A stretch of DNA of 64,000 nt from Nitratireductor mangrovi (GTDB lineage: Bacteria > Pseudomonadota > Alphaproteobacteria > Rhizobiales > Rhizobiaceae), in assembly GCF_007922615.2 (NCBI RefSeq), contig NZ_CP042301.2, forward strand, positions 2,542,001 through 2,606,000, read 5' to 3'. Below the pieces are notes generated by a model. It had not been told where the DNA came from. It did not search any database and saw nothing but the letters and a program-made list of their open reading frames with translations. This document shows, piece after piece, positions 45,628-53,421 of this stretch; position 1 is the first letter of the stretch; each line of letters opens with the position of its first letter. The position numbers were made by a program, and so were the translations under genes.

Positions 45628-45708
45628 ATTTTCTCCACTGGAAAATAGAGGCGCCCGAGAGCCGCTTGAACGGTCGCTTTGCGCAAGCTATTTTTCATTG
45701 ATGAAAAA
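45628..45708 (+). promoter_or_regulatory. Two TTTTC-N(6-7)-GAAAA palindromes before a LysR gene
   Basis: The perfect inverted repeat TTTTTCAT-TG-ATGAAAAA spans 45691-45708 and includes the start codon of the LysR gene. A second, similar repeat (ATTTTC-N7-GAAAAT) is at 45628-45646, about 63 bases upstream, near six helical turns. Together they look like an autoregulatory operator pair. Confidence 0.45.
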
Positions 45709-46576
45709 CATGCGCTGGGACGATCTGCAGCTTTTCGGCGCTGTCGCCCGCACCGGCAGCCTGTCGGCGGCCGGACGCGAGCACGGCCTGAGCCCGGCGA
45801 CCGTCGGCCGGCGCATGCTGGCGCTGGAGACCGAAATGGGCCGGCCGCTCTTCGTGCGCCGCCAGTCAGGTTATTCGCTGACCGAGGACGGCCGCGCGCT
45901 CAGGGCCCGGGTCAGCGTGATGGAGGCTGGCGCGCGGCCGATCGACGAGTGGCGCAGCGCCGAGGGTGGCCGTTCGCTGGTCCGTATTTCGACCGGCACT
46001 GGCACCGCCAACTTCCTCGCCGCCAACTTCGCCCGGCTTTGGCAGCCGGACGACCCGTTTCGCATCGCCTTCAAGACCACGGAGGCTAAGCTCGACATCG
46101 CCCATCGCGAGGTCGAGATCGGCATTCGCAACGCGCGCCCCGAAAGCCAGAGCCTTGCCGGCAGGCGCACGGTGACGATCGCGCAGGCCCCGTTCCGGGC
46201 GCGCAACCAGGCACAGTCGGGGCGTGCCGACTGGGTAGCGATCACGCCCGAGGACGCCACGACGCGTTCGGCCAGATGGGTCAACGCTCGGCCGGACATC
46301 GTGATCGCCGCCTGGGCCAACACGGTCCGCACCTTGCACGAATTGATCCGCGCCGGTGTCGGCATCGGGGTCCTGCCGTGCTTCGTCGGCGATCGCGACC
46401 CGCTTCTCGAAAGGGCCGGCGAGGCGATTGCCGAACTGAGTGGCGAACAATGGATCGTCATGCACAATGACGACCGCCATCGCCCGGACGTGCGCCGCGT
46501 GATCGACCGCCTCGTGGCGCTGTCGCTGGCGCATGCGGCACTGTTTGCCGGCGAGCGGCCTTTCGGCACCGGCTGA
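45701..46576 (+). CDS. LysR-family transcriptional regulator
   Basis: A 291-residue LysR protein. The winged helix is near residues 5-62 (DLQLFGAVARTGSLSAAGRE, SPATVGRRMLALETEMGRPL), followed by an effector domain with EVEIGIRNARPESQSLAGRR and a C-terminal GVGIGVLPCFVGDRDPLL. The effector domain is shorter than average. Start: ATG at 45701 or the one 9 bases later. It follows the quinone reductase gene and may regulate it or itself, as palindromes lie at its own start. Confidence 0.88.
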   Translation: MKNMRWDDLQLFGAVARTGSLSAAGREHGLSPATVGRRMLALETEMGRPLFVRRQSGYSLTEDGRALRARVSVMEAGARPIDEWRSAEGGRSLVRISTGTGTANFLAANFARLWQPDDPFRIAFKTTEAKLDIAHREVEIGIRNARPESQSLAGRRTVTIAQAPFRARNQAQSGRADWVAITPEDATTRSARWVNARPDIVIAAWANTVRTLHELIRAGVGIGVLPCFVGDRDPLLERAGEAIAELSGEQWIVMHNDDRHRPDVRRVIDRLVALSLAHAALFAGERPFGTG

Positions 46577-46697
46577 GACTGTCGTGCCCAGCGGGCTTTC
46601 AGTTGCTGGCAGCAACCTGGCAGCAAACCGCCCCGCGCCGATGGCCGCGGCTTGGCCTGCACGGTAGGGTCGCCGCTTCGGGAAAGGGAGCGGCGCG

Positions 46698-47513
46698 ATG
46701 CAATGGAGCCTCGACGAGACGGTGCGAACCTCCGCCGGTACGGTGGCAGCCGGACGCACCGGCGACGGGCCGCCGCTGGTGCTCGCGCATGGCTGGCCGT
46801 GGTCGTCCTTCTCCTGGCACCGGCTGATCCCGCAACTCGCCGAACATTTCCGGATCCACTGGTACGACATGCCAGGCTTCGGGCAATCGGAGAAATTCGC
46901 CGATCAGCGCACCTCGCTGGATGTTCAGGGCGTGGTGTTTGCCGAGATGCTTGCGCACTGGAAGCTCGATCGGCCAGGCGTCGTCGCCCATGATTTCGGC
47001 GGCGCCACGACATTGCGGGCGCATCTTCTGCACGGATGCGAATACGGGCGCTACCTGCTCATGAACGTGGTTGCCATGCGGCCCTGGGGGTCGGCTTTCT
47101 TCGACCATGTCGGCCGTCACGTCGACGCCTTCTTGGGACTGCCGCCGCATATCCATCGCGCGATCGTCGAAGCCTACATGAAGGGCGCCCTGGTGAACCC
47201 GATCAATACCGGCGAGTTCGAGCGGCTGGTCGAACCATGGCTGGGCGCGGACGGCCAGACCAGCTTCTACCGCCAGTTCGCGCAGGCTGATGAAAGATAC
47301 ACCGCAGAGGTCGAATCGCGCTTCGGCGATATCCGCTGCCCGGTCAAGATCGTGTGGGGAGCGGACGACCCCTGGATCCCGCTCGAGCGCGGCAAGGCCC
47401 TGAACCGGCTGATACCGCAAGCCGGCTTCGAGACCCTCGCAGGCGTCGGCCATCTGCCGCAGCTCGAAGCGCCCGACCGGGTGCTGCGGGAGATCGTGGC
47501 CTTCCTGGCGTAG
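46698..47513 (+). CDS. Alpha/beta hydrolase with Asp nucleophile (epoxide hydrolase / dehalogenase-like)
   Basis: A 271-residue alpha/beta hydrolase. The oxyanion motif HGWPWSSFSW lies near 31-40; the nucleophile elbow is VVAHDFGGAT near 95-104, with Asp in the nucleophile position where esterases have Ser. The acid lies in VWGADDPWIP near 219 and the His in GVGHLPQLE near 249. An Asp nucleophile is found in epoxide hydrolases, haloalkane and haloacetate dehalogenases. The substrate cannot be decided. It converges with the ScfR-type regulator gene. Confidence 0.85.
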   Translation: MQWSLDETVRTSAGTVAAGRTGDGPPLVLAHGWPWSSFSWHRLIPQLAEHFRIHWYDMPGFGQSEKFADQRTSLDVQGVVFAEMLAHWKLDRPGVVAHDFGGATTLRAHLLHGCEYGRYLLMNVVAMRPWGSAFFDHVGRHVDAFLGLPPHIHRAIVEAYMKGALVNPINTGEFERLVEPWLGADGQTSFYRQFAQADERYTAEVESRFGDIRCPVKIVWGADDPWIPLERGKALNRLIPQAGFETLAGVGHLPQLEAPDRVLREIVAFLA

Positions 47514-47539
47514 CGGGCGGCGGCCTGCCGCCGACAAGC

Positions 47540-48985
47540 CTAGCGAAAATCGAACGCGCTCAGCCCGGTCACCATCTCGTCGAGGCCGAGAGGCCGCGTC
47601 ACCGGCGGTTCGGCGCGCGCCAGGCAGCCGGTCCGTTCGCACAGCCGGCACGCCGGGCCGACGGCCGTCGCGGCCACCGCACCCGCCTTGGCGCCCTGCC
47701 CGTTGCCACCCGGCAACGCCGCCGAATAGACGATTTCGTCGCGGAAGCCGATATCGCAGCCAAGCAGCAGAGCCGTACGGCGCGGCCGTTCGCTGAAGGC
47801 GCCCTGCGGCCCTTCCAGCGTGCGCGCTATCGTCAGGAACTCGGCCCCGTCCGGCATCTCGACCGCCTCGACCAGGATGCGGCCCGGCTGTTCGAAGGCC
47901 GCATGCACTGCGAGCTTGGGGCAGCCGCCGCCGAAACGGGCCTGCGGAAAACCCTGGGCGCCGGCCTTGCGGAAGCGATAACCGGCATTGTCGACTTCCA
48001 GCATGAAGAACGGAACACCCTGAGCGCCGGGACGCTGCAGCATGGTCAGCCGGTTCGCAGCCTGCTCGAAGGAAACGCCGAAGCGCGACTTCAGGACGTC
48101 GACGTCGTAGCGCGCCCGCTGCGCCGCCGACTGGAACGCGCCATATGGCATCATGACCGCGTGGGCGGCGTAACGGCCGAGTTCGAAGCGGGCCAGCCGC
48201 CGCGCCTCGTCGGAGGAGAGTTTCAAGGCCTCGATCTCCGCTCCGACGGCCACGCTCATGCGCATCAGACAGGCCTCGATCGCGATTTCGCGCAATTGAT
48301 CGAAGGGCGACAGCCGCTCGGAGATGAAGAGACGCTGCGAATGGCGGTCATAGCGCCGCCGCCAGTTCGGCATGGTCGCCACTGGCAGGACCCTGACCAC
48401 CACGCCATATTCACGCTTCAGCCAGGCCTTCAATGCGCCGATGAGGTCGTCGCCGGGATCGAGCATCGACAGGAACGCCTCGGCCTCCTCCTCGAGGCGG
48501 GCGAAATGGTTGGGCCGGCGTTCGAAGGTCTCATGCACCTCGTCGACCGGCAGACGCGCCGCAGAGAGCGCCGTGGCCCTGCCCTCGCGTGCGAGCAACT
48601 CGGAAAGGTCGGTGAGCCGGTCGGCCTGCTCGCGATAGGCCCGGTAGAGCTTGACCACGGCGGCCGAAACATTCGGCGCCGCTTCCGCGATCTCGACCAG
48701 TTCCTGCTCGCCGGGCAGTTCGTCGGAAAGCAGCGGGTCGGCAAAGACCTCGCGCAGCGCCGCGATCGAACCGCCCGCCTCCGCCTGCAGTTCCTCCGGC
48801 TCGACCTTGTAGACCGAGGCAAGCTTCAGGATCAGTTGCACGGTGAGCGGGCGCTGGTTGCGCTCGATGAGATTGAGATAGGAAGGTGAAATACCGAGGC
48901 CGTTCGCCATCGCCGTCTGGGTCAGCCCCTTGGCGTTGCGAATGCGCCGGATGCGCGGGCCCGCGAAAATCTTCTGTTCGGCCAT
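47540..48985 (-). CDS. Short-chain fatty-acid-responsive regulator, ScfR/RamB type
   Basis: A 481-residue regulator. An XRE-type helix-turn-helix covers residues 8-65 (IRRIRNAKGLTQTAMANGLG, SPSYLNLIERNQRPL). The middle region matches the IrrE/ImmA-like domain, but the HExxH zinc motif is replaced by FELGRYAA near residue 270. The C-terminal DUF2083-type domain ends with a Cys cluster CRLCERTGC near 455-463. This architecture is that of ScfR/RamB/MccR regulators, which control glyoxylate-cycle and propionyl-CoA genes in response to acyl-CoAs. It is divergent from aceA across 252 bases with repeated half-sites between them. Confidence 0.9.
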   Translation of the reverse strand: MAEQKIFAGPRIRRIRNAKGLTQTAMANGLGISPSYLNLIERNQRPLTVQLILKLASVYKVEPEELQAEAGGSIAALREVFADPLLSDELPGEQELVEIAEAAPNVSAAVVKLYRAYREQADRLTDLSELLAREGRATALSAARLPVDEVHETFERRPNHFARLEEEAEAFLSMLDPGDDLIGALKAWLKREYGVVVRVLPVATMPNWRRRYDRHSQRLFISERLSPFDQLREIAIEACLMRMSVAVGAEIEALKLSSDEARRLARFELGRYAAHAVMMPYGAFQSAAQRARYDVDVLKSRFGVSFEQAANRLTMLQRPGAQGVPFFMLEVDNAGYRFRKAGAQGFPQARFGGGCPKLAVHAAFEQPGRILVEAVEMPDGAEFLTIARTLEGPQGAFSERPRRTALLLGCDIGFRDEIVYSAALPGGNGQGAKAGAVAATAVGPACRLCERTGCLARAEPPVTRPLGLDEMVTGLSAFDFR

Positions 48986-48996
48986 TCAGACTGCCT

Positions 48997-49060
48997 TTGT
49001 AATGATTTTACAGTATCAGCGCGGTGATTGCCGTGGATGATTGTTTTACAATTTTTACAA
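48997..49060. promoter_or_regulatory. TTTTACAA half-site cluster between scfR-type gene and aceA
   Basis: The divergent promoter region holds TTGTAA (48997-49002) and TTTTACA (49006-49012), arranged as an inverted pair, then direct repeats TTTTACAA at 49044-49051 and 49053-49060, with TTTACGG following at 49062. The 9-base spacing of the direct repeats and their place between regulator and target make them a likely binding array for the adjacent regulator. Confidence 0.5.
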
Positions 49061-49237
49061 ATTTACGGGATCATCCTGTGAAAGGCAACACAGATTTTCC
49101 CTTTTGTCGGGCCGAATCCGTGCCATTTTCTGGGATTGTTTCGCGATGCAATGTAAATGATGTCACATCCGATCCGGCGGCCAACCTCCCAAACCGCGTG
49201 ATCGTCACCAGCAACCCATTCGGCAGGAGCGCCCGCC

Positions 49238-50527
49238 ATGACTGATTTTTACAATCTCGTTCCCTCCGCACCCGAAGGCCGCTATGACGGCATCGAGCGT
49301 CCCTATTCGCCCGAGGATGTGAAGCGGCTGCGCGGCTCGGTGCAGATCCGCCATTCGCTGGCCGAGATGGGCGCCAACCGGCTGTGGAAGCTGATCCACG
49401 AGGAAGACTTCGTGAACGCGCTCGGCGCGCTCTCCGGCAACCAGGCCATGCAGATGGTGCGCGCCGGGCTGAAGGCGATCTACCTCTCCGGCTGGCAGGT
49501 CGCGGCCGACGCCAACACCGCGTCCGCCATGTACCCGGACCAGTCGCTCTACCCGGCCAATGCCGGCCCCGAACTTGCCAAGCGCATCAACAAGACCTTG
49601 CAGCGCGCCGACCAGATCGAGACCTCGGAAGGCAAGGGCCTTTCGGTCGACACCTGGTTTGCGCCGATCGTCGCCGACGCCGAAGCCGGCTTCGGCGGCC
49701 CGCTCAACGCATTCGAACTGATGAAGGCCTACATCGAGGCAGGTGCGGCGGGCGTCCACTTCGAGGATCAGCTGGCTTCGGAAAAGAAGTGCGGCCATCT
49801 CGGCGGCAAGGTCCTGATCCCGACCGCGGCACATATTCGCAACCTCACCGCCGCGCGGCTCGCCGCCGACGTTATGGGCACGCCGACGCTGATCATCTGC
49901 CGCACCGACGCCGAGGCAGCGAAGCTGATCACCTCGGACATCGACGAGCGCGACCAGCCCTTCGTCGATTACGAATCGGGGCGTACCGTCGAAGGCTTCT
50001 ACAACGTCAAGAACGGCATGGAGCCCTGCATCGCCCGCGCGATCGCCATGGCGCCCTACTCCGACCTGATCTGGATGGAGACCTCCAAGCCGGATCTGGA
50101 GCAGGCGAGGAAGTTTGCCGAGGCCGTGCGCAAGGAGCATCCGAACCAGCTTCTGGCCTACAACTGCTCGCCGTCCTTCAACTGGAAGAAGAACCTGGAC
50201 GACGCCACCATCGCCAAGTTCCAGCGCGAACTGGGCGCCATGGGCTACAAGTTCCAGTTCATCACGCTCGCCGGCTTCCATCAGCTCAACTACGGCATGT
50301 TCGAGCTGGCCCGTGGCTACAAGGACCGGCAGATGGCGGCCTATTCGGAGCTGCAGGAAGCCGAGTTCGCGGCAGAGGTCAACGGCTACACCGCGACCAA
50401 GCACCAGCGCGAGGTCGGCACCGGCTATTTCGACGCCGTTTCCATGGCGATCACCGGCGGCACCTCGTCGACGACGGCGATGAAGGAATCGACCGAAACC
50501 GCGCAGTTCCGCCCCGCCGCTGAATAG
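49238..50527 (+). CDS. aceA: Isocitrate lyase
   Basis: A 429-residue isocitrate lyase, the first enzyme of the glyoxylate bypass, cleaving isocitrate to succinate and glyoxylate. The active-site signature KKCGH is at residues 183-187 with catalytic Cys185; TYPADCGPEL-like substrate contacts appear as [12 protein letters not shown] near 105-116, and the C-terminal YNCSPSFNW near 307 is also conserved. The ATG at 49238 has AGGAG 9 bases upstream. It is divergent from the ScfR-type regulator. Malate synthase is not in the window. Confidence 0.98.
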   Translation: MTDFYNLVPSAPEGRYDGIERPYSPEDVKRLRGSVQIRHSLAEMGANRLWKLIHEEDFVNALGALSGNQAMQMVRAGLKAIYLSGWQVAADANTASAMYPDQSLYPANAGPELAKRINKTLQRADQIETSEGKGLSVDTWFAPIVADAEAGFGGPLNAFELMKAYIEAGAAGVHFEDQLASEKKCGHLGGKVLIPTAAHIRNLTAARLAADVMGTPTLIICRTDAEAAKLITSDIDERDQPFVDYESGRTVEGFYNVKNGMEPCIARAIAMAPYSDLIWMETSKPDLEQARKFAEAVRKEHPNQLLAYNCSPSFNWKKNLDDATIAKFQRELGAMGYKFQFITLAGFHQLNYGMFELARGYKDRQMAAYSELQEAEFAAEVNGYTATKHQREVGTGYFDAVSMAITGGTSSTTAMKESTETAQFRPAAE

Positions 50528-50622
50528 GCTAAGGACGGACGACGGCTCCGGGCCAGCCGGCCCGGAACCACCCGCGGCGACCCCGCGGGCCGGCGAGAAC
50601 CCAATGGAAAGGGAGTGCGCAG

Positions 50623-50868
50623 ATGGCGCCGAGGACACGTGTAAAGGAACGCGCCGAAGAGCAGTCTTCGAGCATGAGCGCCGACCAGCAGGCGGCGATC
50701 CGGATGGTGGCGAACGACCTCCACCGGCTCAACCAGTCGGTGATGAAGGCGGTCGAGGCCGGTGTGTCGGTCGAACTGGTGCGCTCCGCCCGCCACCACG
50801 GCGGCAACGGCAATTGGGGCGATCTCCTGATCCCGGTGATCGTGACCAACCGCACCAGCGACGAATAG
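50623..50868 (+). CDS. Small conserved hypothetical protein downstream of aceA
   Basis: An 81-residue soluble protein. A helical middle section (DQQAAIRMVANDLHRLNQSV) is followed by VEAGVSVELVRSARHHGGNG and LLIPVIVTNRTSDE. I recall it as a small conserved protein that follows aceA in rhizobia, but know no function. It is 95 bases after aceA on the same strand and is closed by a strong terminator 25 bases after its stop, so it is probably cotranscribed with aceA. Confidence 0.72.
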   Translation: MAPRTRVKERAEEQSSSMSADQQAAIRMVANDLHRLNQSVMKAVEAGVSVELVRSARHHGGNGNWGDLLIPVIVTNRTSDE

Positions 50869-50892
50869 CTCCGATACGGACGACTTTAAGCC

Positions 50893-50922
50893 AAGCCGCC
50901 GGTTCGCCCGGCGGCTTTTTTT
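50893..50922 (+). terminator. Intrinsic terminator of the aceA unit
   Basis: A perfect 10-bp GC-rich stem (AAGCCGCCGG at 50893-50902 with CCGGCGGCTT at 50908-50917, 5-base loop) followed by a T run through 50922. A textbook intrinsic terminator for aceA and its small downstream gene. Confidence 0.93.
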
Positions 50923-50952
50923 GTGCCCGGTCAGGAATCGGAACACGTGCTG

Positions 50953-51585
50953 CTAGCCGTCCCCCGCGGCCGCCCGCGCTATCCACCTTGCGTCGGAAAC
51001 AGGAAGCCTGACGAAGAGTTCCGTCCCATCGCCCGGCGGCCTGCGCAAGGCGCGCGTCGTACTCGCGGAGGCAACAGCCAGCGCCCCGGACCGGGCCAAC
51101 GCCTGCACGCGGCTGCGCGACAGCTTCAGTTCATCGGCCAGCAGCCGGTCGAGTCGAACCCGCACCGGCCTCGGCACGGCGCAGACAATGCGGAGTCGCG
51201 GCGGCTCGCCGGCGGTTTCAGAAAGCACCTCCCTGCTCACCACGACCTTGCCGGCTTCCTGCAGCCGGGGCGCCCAGCGCTTCAAATCGTCGACATCCGA
51301 GGCGATACGATCCACCAGCGCCGGATCATTGGCGCATAGCGACGACAGGAAGCCGGGGCCGAGGGAGTGGACAAGGCTGCGCTCCAGGATCGGCCGGTTC
51401 CAGGTGCTATCGCACGCGGTGCATCTGTAGACGAGCCAGGCGTCAATGCGCTTGCCGTTGGCATTGACTCTCATCTTGCCGCCGGCGCGGTAAGCTCTGA
51501 CCGAGCAGCATCGCCTGCAATGCAGCAGCGGTTGCGGATATTCGTTCGCGGTGATCGTCCATTTGACGCATAGGTGTTCGGACAT
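50953..51585 (-). CDS. DUF1062 protein with zinc-ribbon cysteines
   Basis: A 210-residue protein of the DUF1062 family. Two CxxC pairs, CRRC near residues 23-26 and CTAC near 55-58, form a probable zinc ribbon at the N terminus. The C-terminal part has LDRLLADELKLSRSRVQALA, which resembles an S4-like RNA-binding segment. The combination suggests nucleic-acid binding; function is not established. It is convergent with the aceA unit. Confidence 0.82.
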   Translation of the reverse strand: MSEHLCVKWTITANEYPQPLLHCRRCCSVRAYRAGGKMRVNANGKRIDAWLVYRCTACDSTWNRPILERSLVHSLGPGFLSSLCANDPALVDRIASDVDDLKRWAPRLQEAGKVVVSREVLSETAGEPPRLRIVCAVPRPVRVRLDRLLADELKLSRSRVQALARSGALAVASASTTRALRRPPGDGTELFVRLPVSDARWIARAAAGDG

Positions 51586-51870
51586 GCCCGTTCGTGCTTC
51601 CTGTTCGGAAGCTCGTCAGGCGACGACCCACAACACGGTATGACAGGGAGTTTTCAAAAATGGCGGCCCACAGAAGCCGGCGCGGTTCAGCCATGCCAAA
51701 CCGGTCTCGAACCGCCGCCATGAAGAGCTTCATGCAAGACCTGCGCGGCAACGCATTGGCGCGGCCACGCTCTTGTGAGTGGAACTGACGAGACCGGCGG
51801 TTACGTAGGCAAAGCGGATCGGACCGTTGGCAAGGGAACGGGGCGCTCTATAGAGCAACACGCCTCGGCG

Positions 51871-52530
51871 TCAAAGCCCCTGCGAGCGTGCGGACGCCGC
51901 GACCGCCTTTTGCGCCGCGAACGCCCGCCGGTAAGCTGGGCGCGCTTCGCCGCTGGCTACATAAGCGGAGAGGTTTGAATAGTCTTCACGTATGCCCATG
52001 CCGTCGAGCCTGCGCAGAACCATCACCATCATCAGGTCGCCGGCGCTGAAGGCGCCGCCGTCGAGCCATTCGGCATCACCGAGTCGGCGGGCCAACTGGT
52101 CGAGGCGGCAACGAACGCGATCCTCAAGAACCGCGCGAAGATCGCCGTACCATGGCCTGCCTCCAACCATATACCGTGACTGCTCCAACTCGACGATCGG
52201 CGGCTCGACCGTGTTGAGCGCCGCAAACAACCAGTTGATCGCCCGCGCCCGCGCATTCGGTTCCTCCGGCAGCAAGCCGGCATGGTGTTGGGCAATGTGG
52301 AAGACAATTGATCCGGACTCGAACAATGCGAGATCGCCATCCTCAAAGGTCGGGATCTGGCCGAAAGGATGCAGCGCGAGATGCGCAGGCTGTTTCATAG
52401 CCTCGAAGGACACGAGGCGCACATCGTAGGGCTGCCCGACCTCCTCCAGCGCCCAGCGGACGCGCATGTCGCGCGCCAGTCCCTGGCCGCCGTCCGGCGA
52501 GCTTTCAAAGGCGGTGATGATAGGGACCAT
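51871..52530 (-). CDS. Glutathione S-transferase
   Basis: A 219-residue GST. The N-terminal thioredoxin-like domain has MRVRWALEEVGQPYDVRLVS near residues 22-41, PFGQIPTFEDGDLALFESGS near 55-74 with the cis-Pro and the Glu-Ser glutathione contact. The C-terminal helical domain includes LGDAEWLDGGAFSAGDLMMV near 150-169, with the conserved Asp of the N-capping box. The catalytic N-terminal Ser/Cys/Tyr is not obvious. I chose the ATG at 52530; the frame is open upstream through non-coding sequence. Confidence 0.9.
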   Translation of the reverse strand: MVPIITAFESSPDGGQGLARDMRVRWALEEVGQPYDVRLVSFEAMKQPAHLALHPFGQIPTFEDGDLALFESGSIVFHIAQHHAGLLPEEPNARARAINWLFAALNTVEPPIVELEQSRYMVGGRPWYGDLRAVLEDRVRCRLDQLARRLGDAEWLDGGAFSAGDLMMVMVLRRLDGMGIREDYSNLSAYVASGEARPAYRRAFAAQKAVAASARSQGL

Positions 52531-52946
52531 GGTCGTTCTCCAGTCAGTGGCTAAGTGAAGACGTCTGAACGGGCGGATATCCGACATGCCTCCGGCGAAA
52601 GCCGCGCCGGTTCCGCAAGCAAAGCAGAGCTGACCGTTGGTGAGGTGGACGCCGTCTATAGTGTGAAGGGGAATGGCTGAAAGGCCTCGCCTTGCCAGCC
52701 ATTTGGGCAAGACGCGGCGGTCGCGGCCGTTATGCTTTCGCGCGAGCGCCCTCCGACCGGATTCGCGGCGCGGTGGCAAGCGCAAAGAAAGAATTAGCTT
52801 CCACGCAAGAAACCACTTGCGCAACGGCACCGAGATTGCCTAAGAACGCGACACCTGAACACAACCCTGCATTGAACACTTCCGGCTGCCTCGCGGCGTG
52901 AACCGCACGCGATGCGTGCACCCTGATGGCGGGAGACAGGAAGCGC
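52531..52946. other. 416-base stretch without a recognisable gene
   Basis: This stretch upstream of the GST gene and of the receiver-like gene holds several short open frames on both strands, none with a recognisable family, ribosome site or codon pattern. It should contain the promoters of the two divergent genes. I see no strong palindrome, terminator or repeat in it. Confidence 0.5.
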
Positions 52947-53357
52947 ATGACCGACGTTGCGAAGGCACAGGCACTTGTCGTCGGCAGCTCCCCCATCAAT
53001 TGCGTCGTCATCTCACGGGTCGTCGAAAGGTTCGGCATTCGCGTGTCCAGTGTCGCGCCTCGGCAGGCGACCGAACGCCTGACGCGCGAGGAACCGGCGA
53101 TCGTCATCCTCGATCTGCAGCCCTCCGACGGGGATTGTGCCGAGCTCTTCGAACAGCTTCGCGCCATGCGCAGCCGGACGTCGCGGTCATTGCCGGCGGT
53201 GCTGCTGCTGTCGACCACCAACACGGTGCCCGGGACGGTGGAAGCCGGGCCCGTCGTCGACATGGTCGTCGCCCGGCCGGTGACGATCGATCGCCTGCAG
53301 CCGGCGATCGAGGCGTTGCGGGCGCGCAATGGCGACTATTCCGCCCCACGGGCCTGA
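52947..53357 (+). CDS. Degenerate response-regulator receiver protein
   Basis: A 136-residue single-domain protein with the receiver fold. The phosphorylatable-Asp position is Asp56 in IVILDLQPSDGD, and the Ser/Thr switch lies in LLLSTT (89-91). But the acidic pair that binds Mg2+ after the first strand is missing (ALVVGSSPIN in place of ...DDSPIN), and the conserved Lys of the KP motif is Arg110 (ARPVT). So it is probably a pseudo-receiver that does not take normal phosphorylation. The start at 52947 follows CAGGAAG; an in-frame ATG 21 bases earlier is possible. Confidence 0.75.
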   Translation: MTDVAKAQALVVGSSPINCVVISRVVERFGIRVSSVAPRQATERLTREEPAIVILDLQPSDGDCAELFEQLRAMRSRTSRSLPAVLLLSTTNTVPGTVEAGPVVDMVVARPVTIDRLQPAIEALRARNGDYSAPRA

Positions 53358-53421
53358 CCCCTTTCCCATCCGCGTGGCCGGCGTTTATAGTCCGCGCACC
53401 GCAACGTTGTTCTGGTGACTG

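Noticed and set aside
51586..51870. Possible small genes between the DUF1062 and GST genes
   Set aside because: The open frames are short, Arg-rich on both strands and show neither ribosome site nor known family; treated as non-coding.
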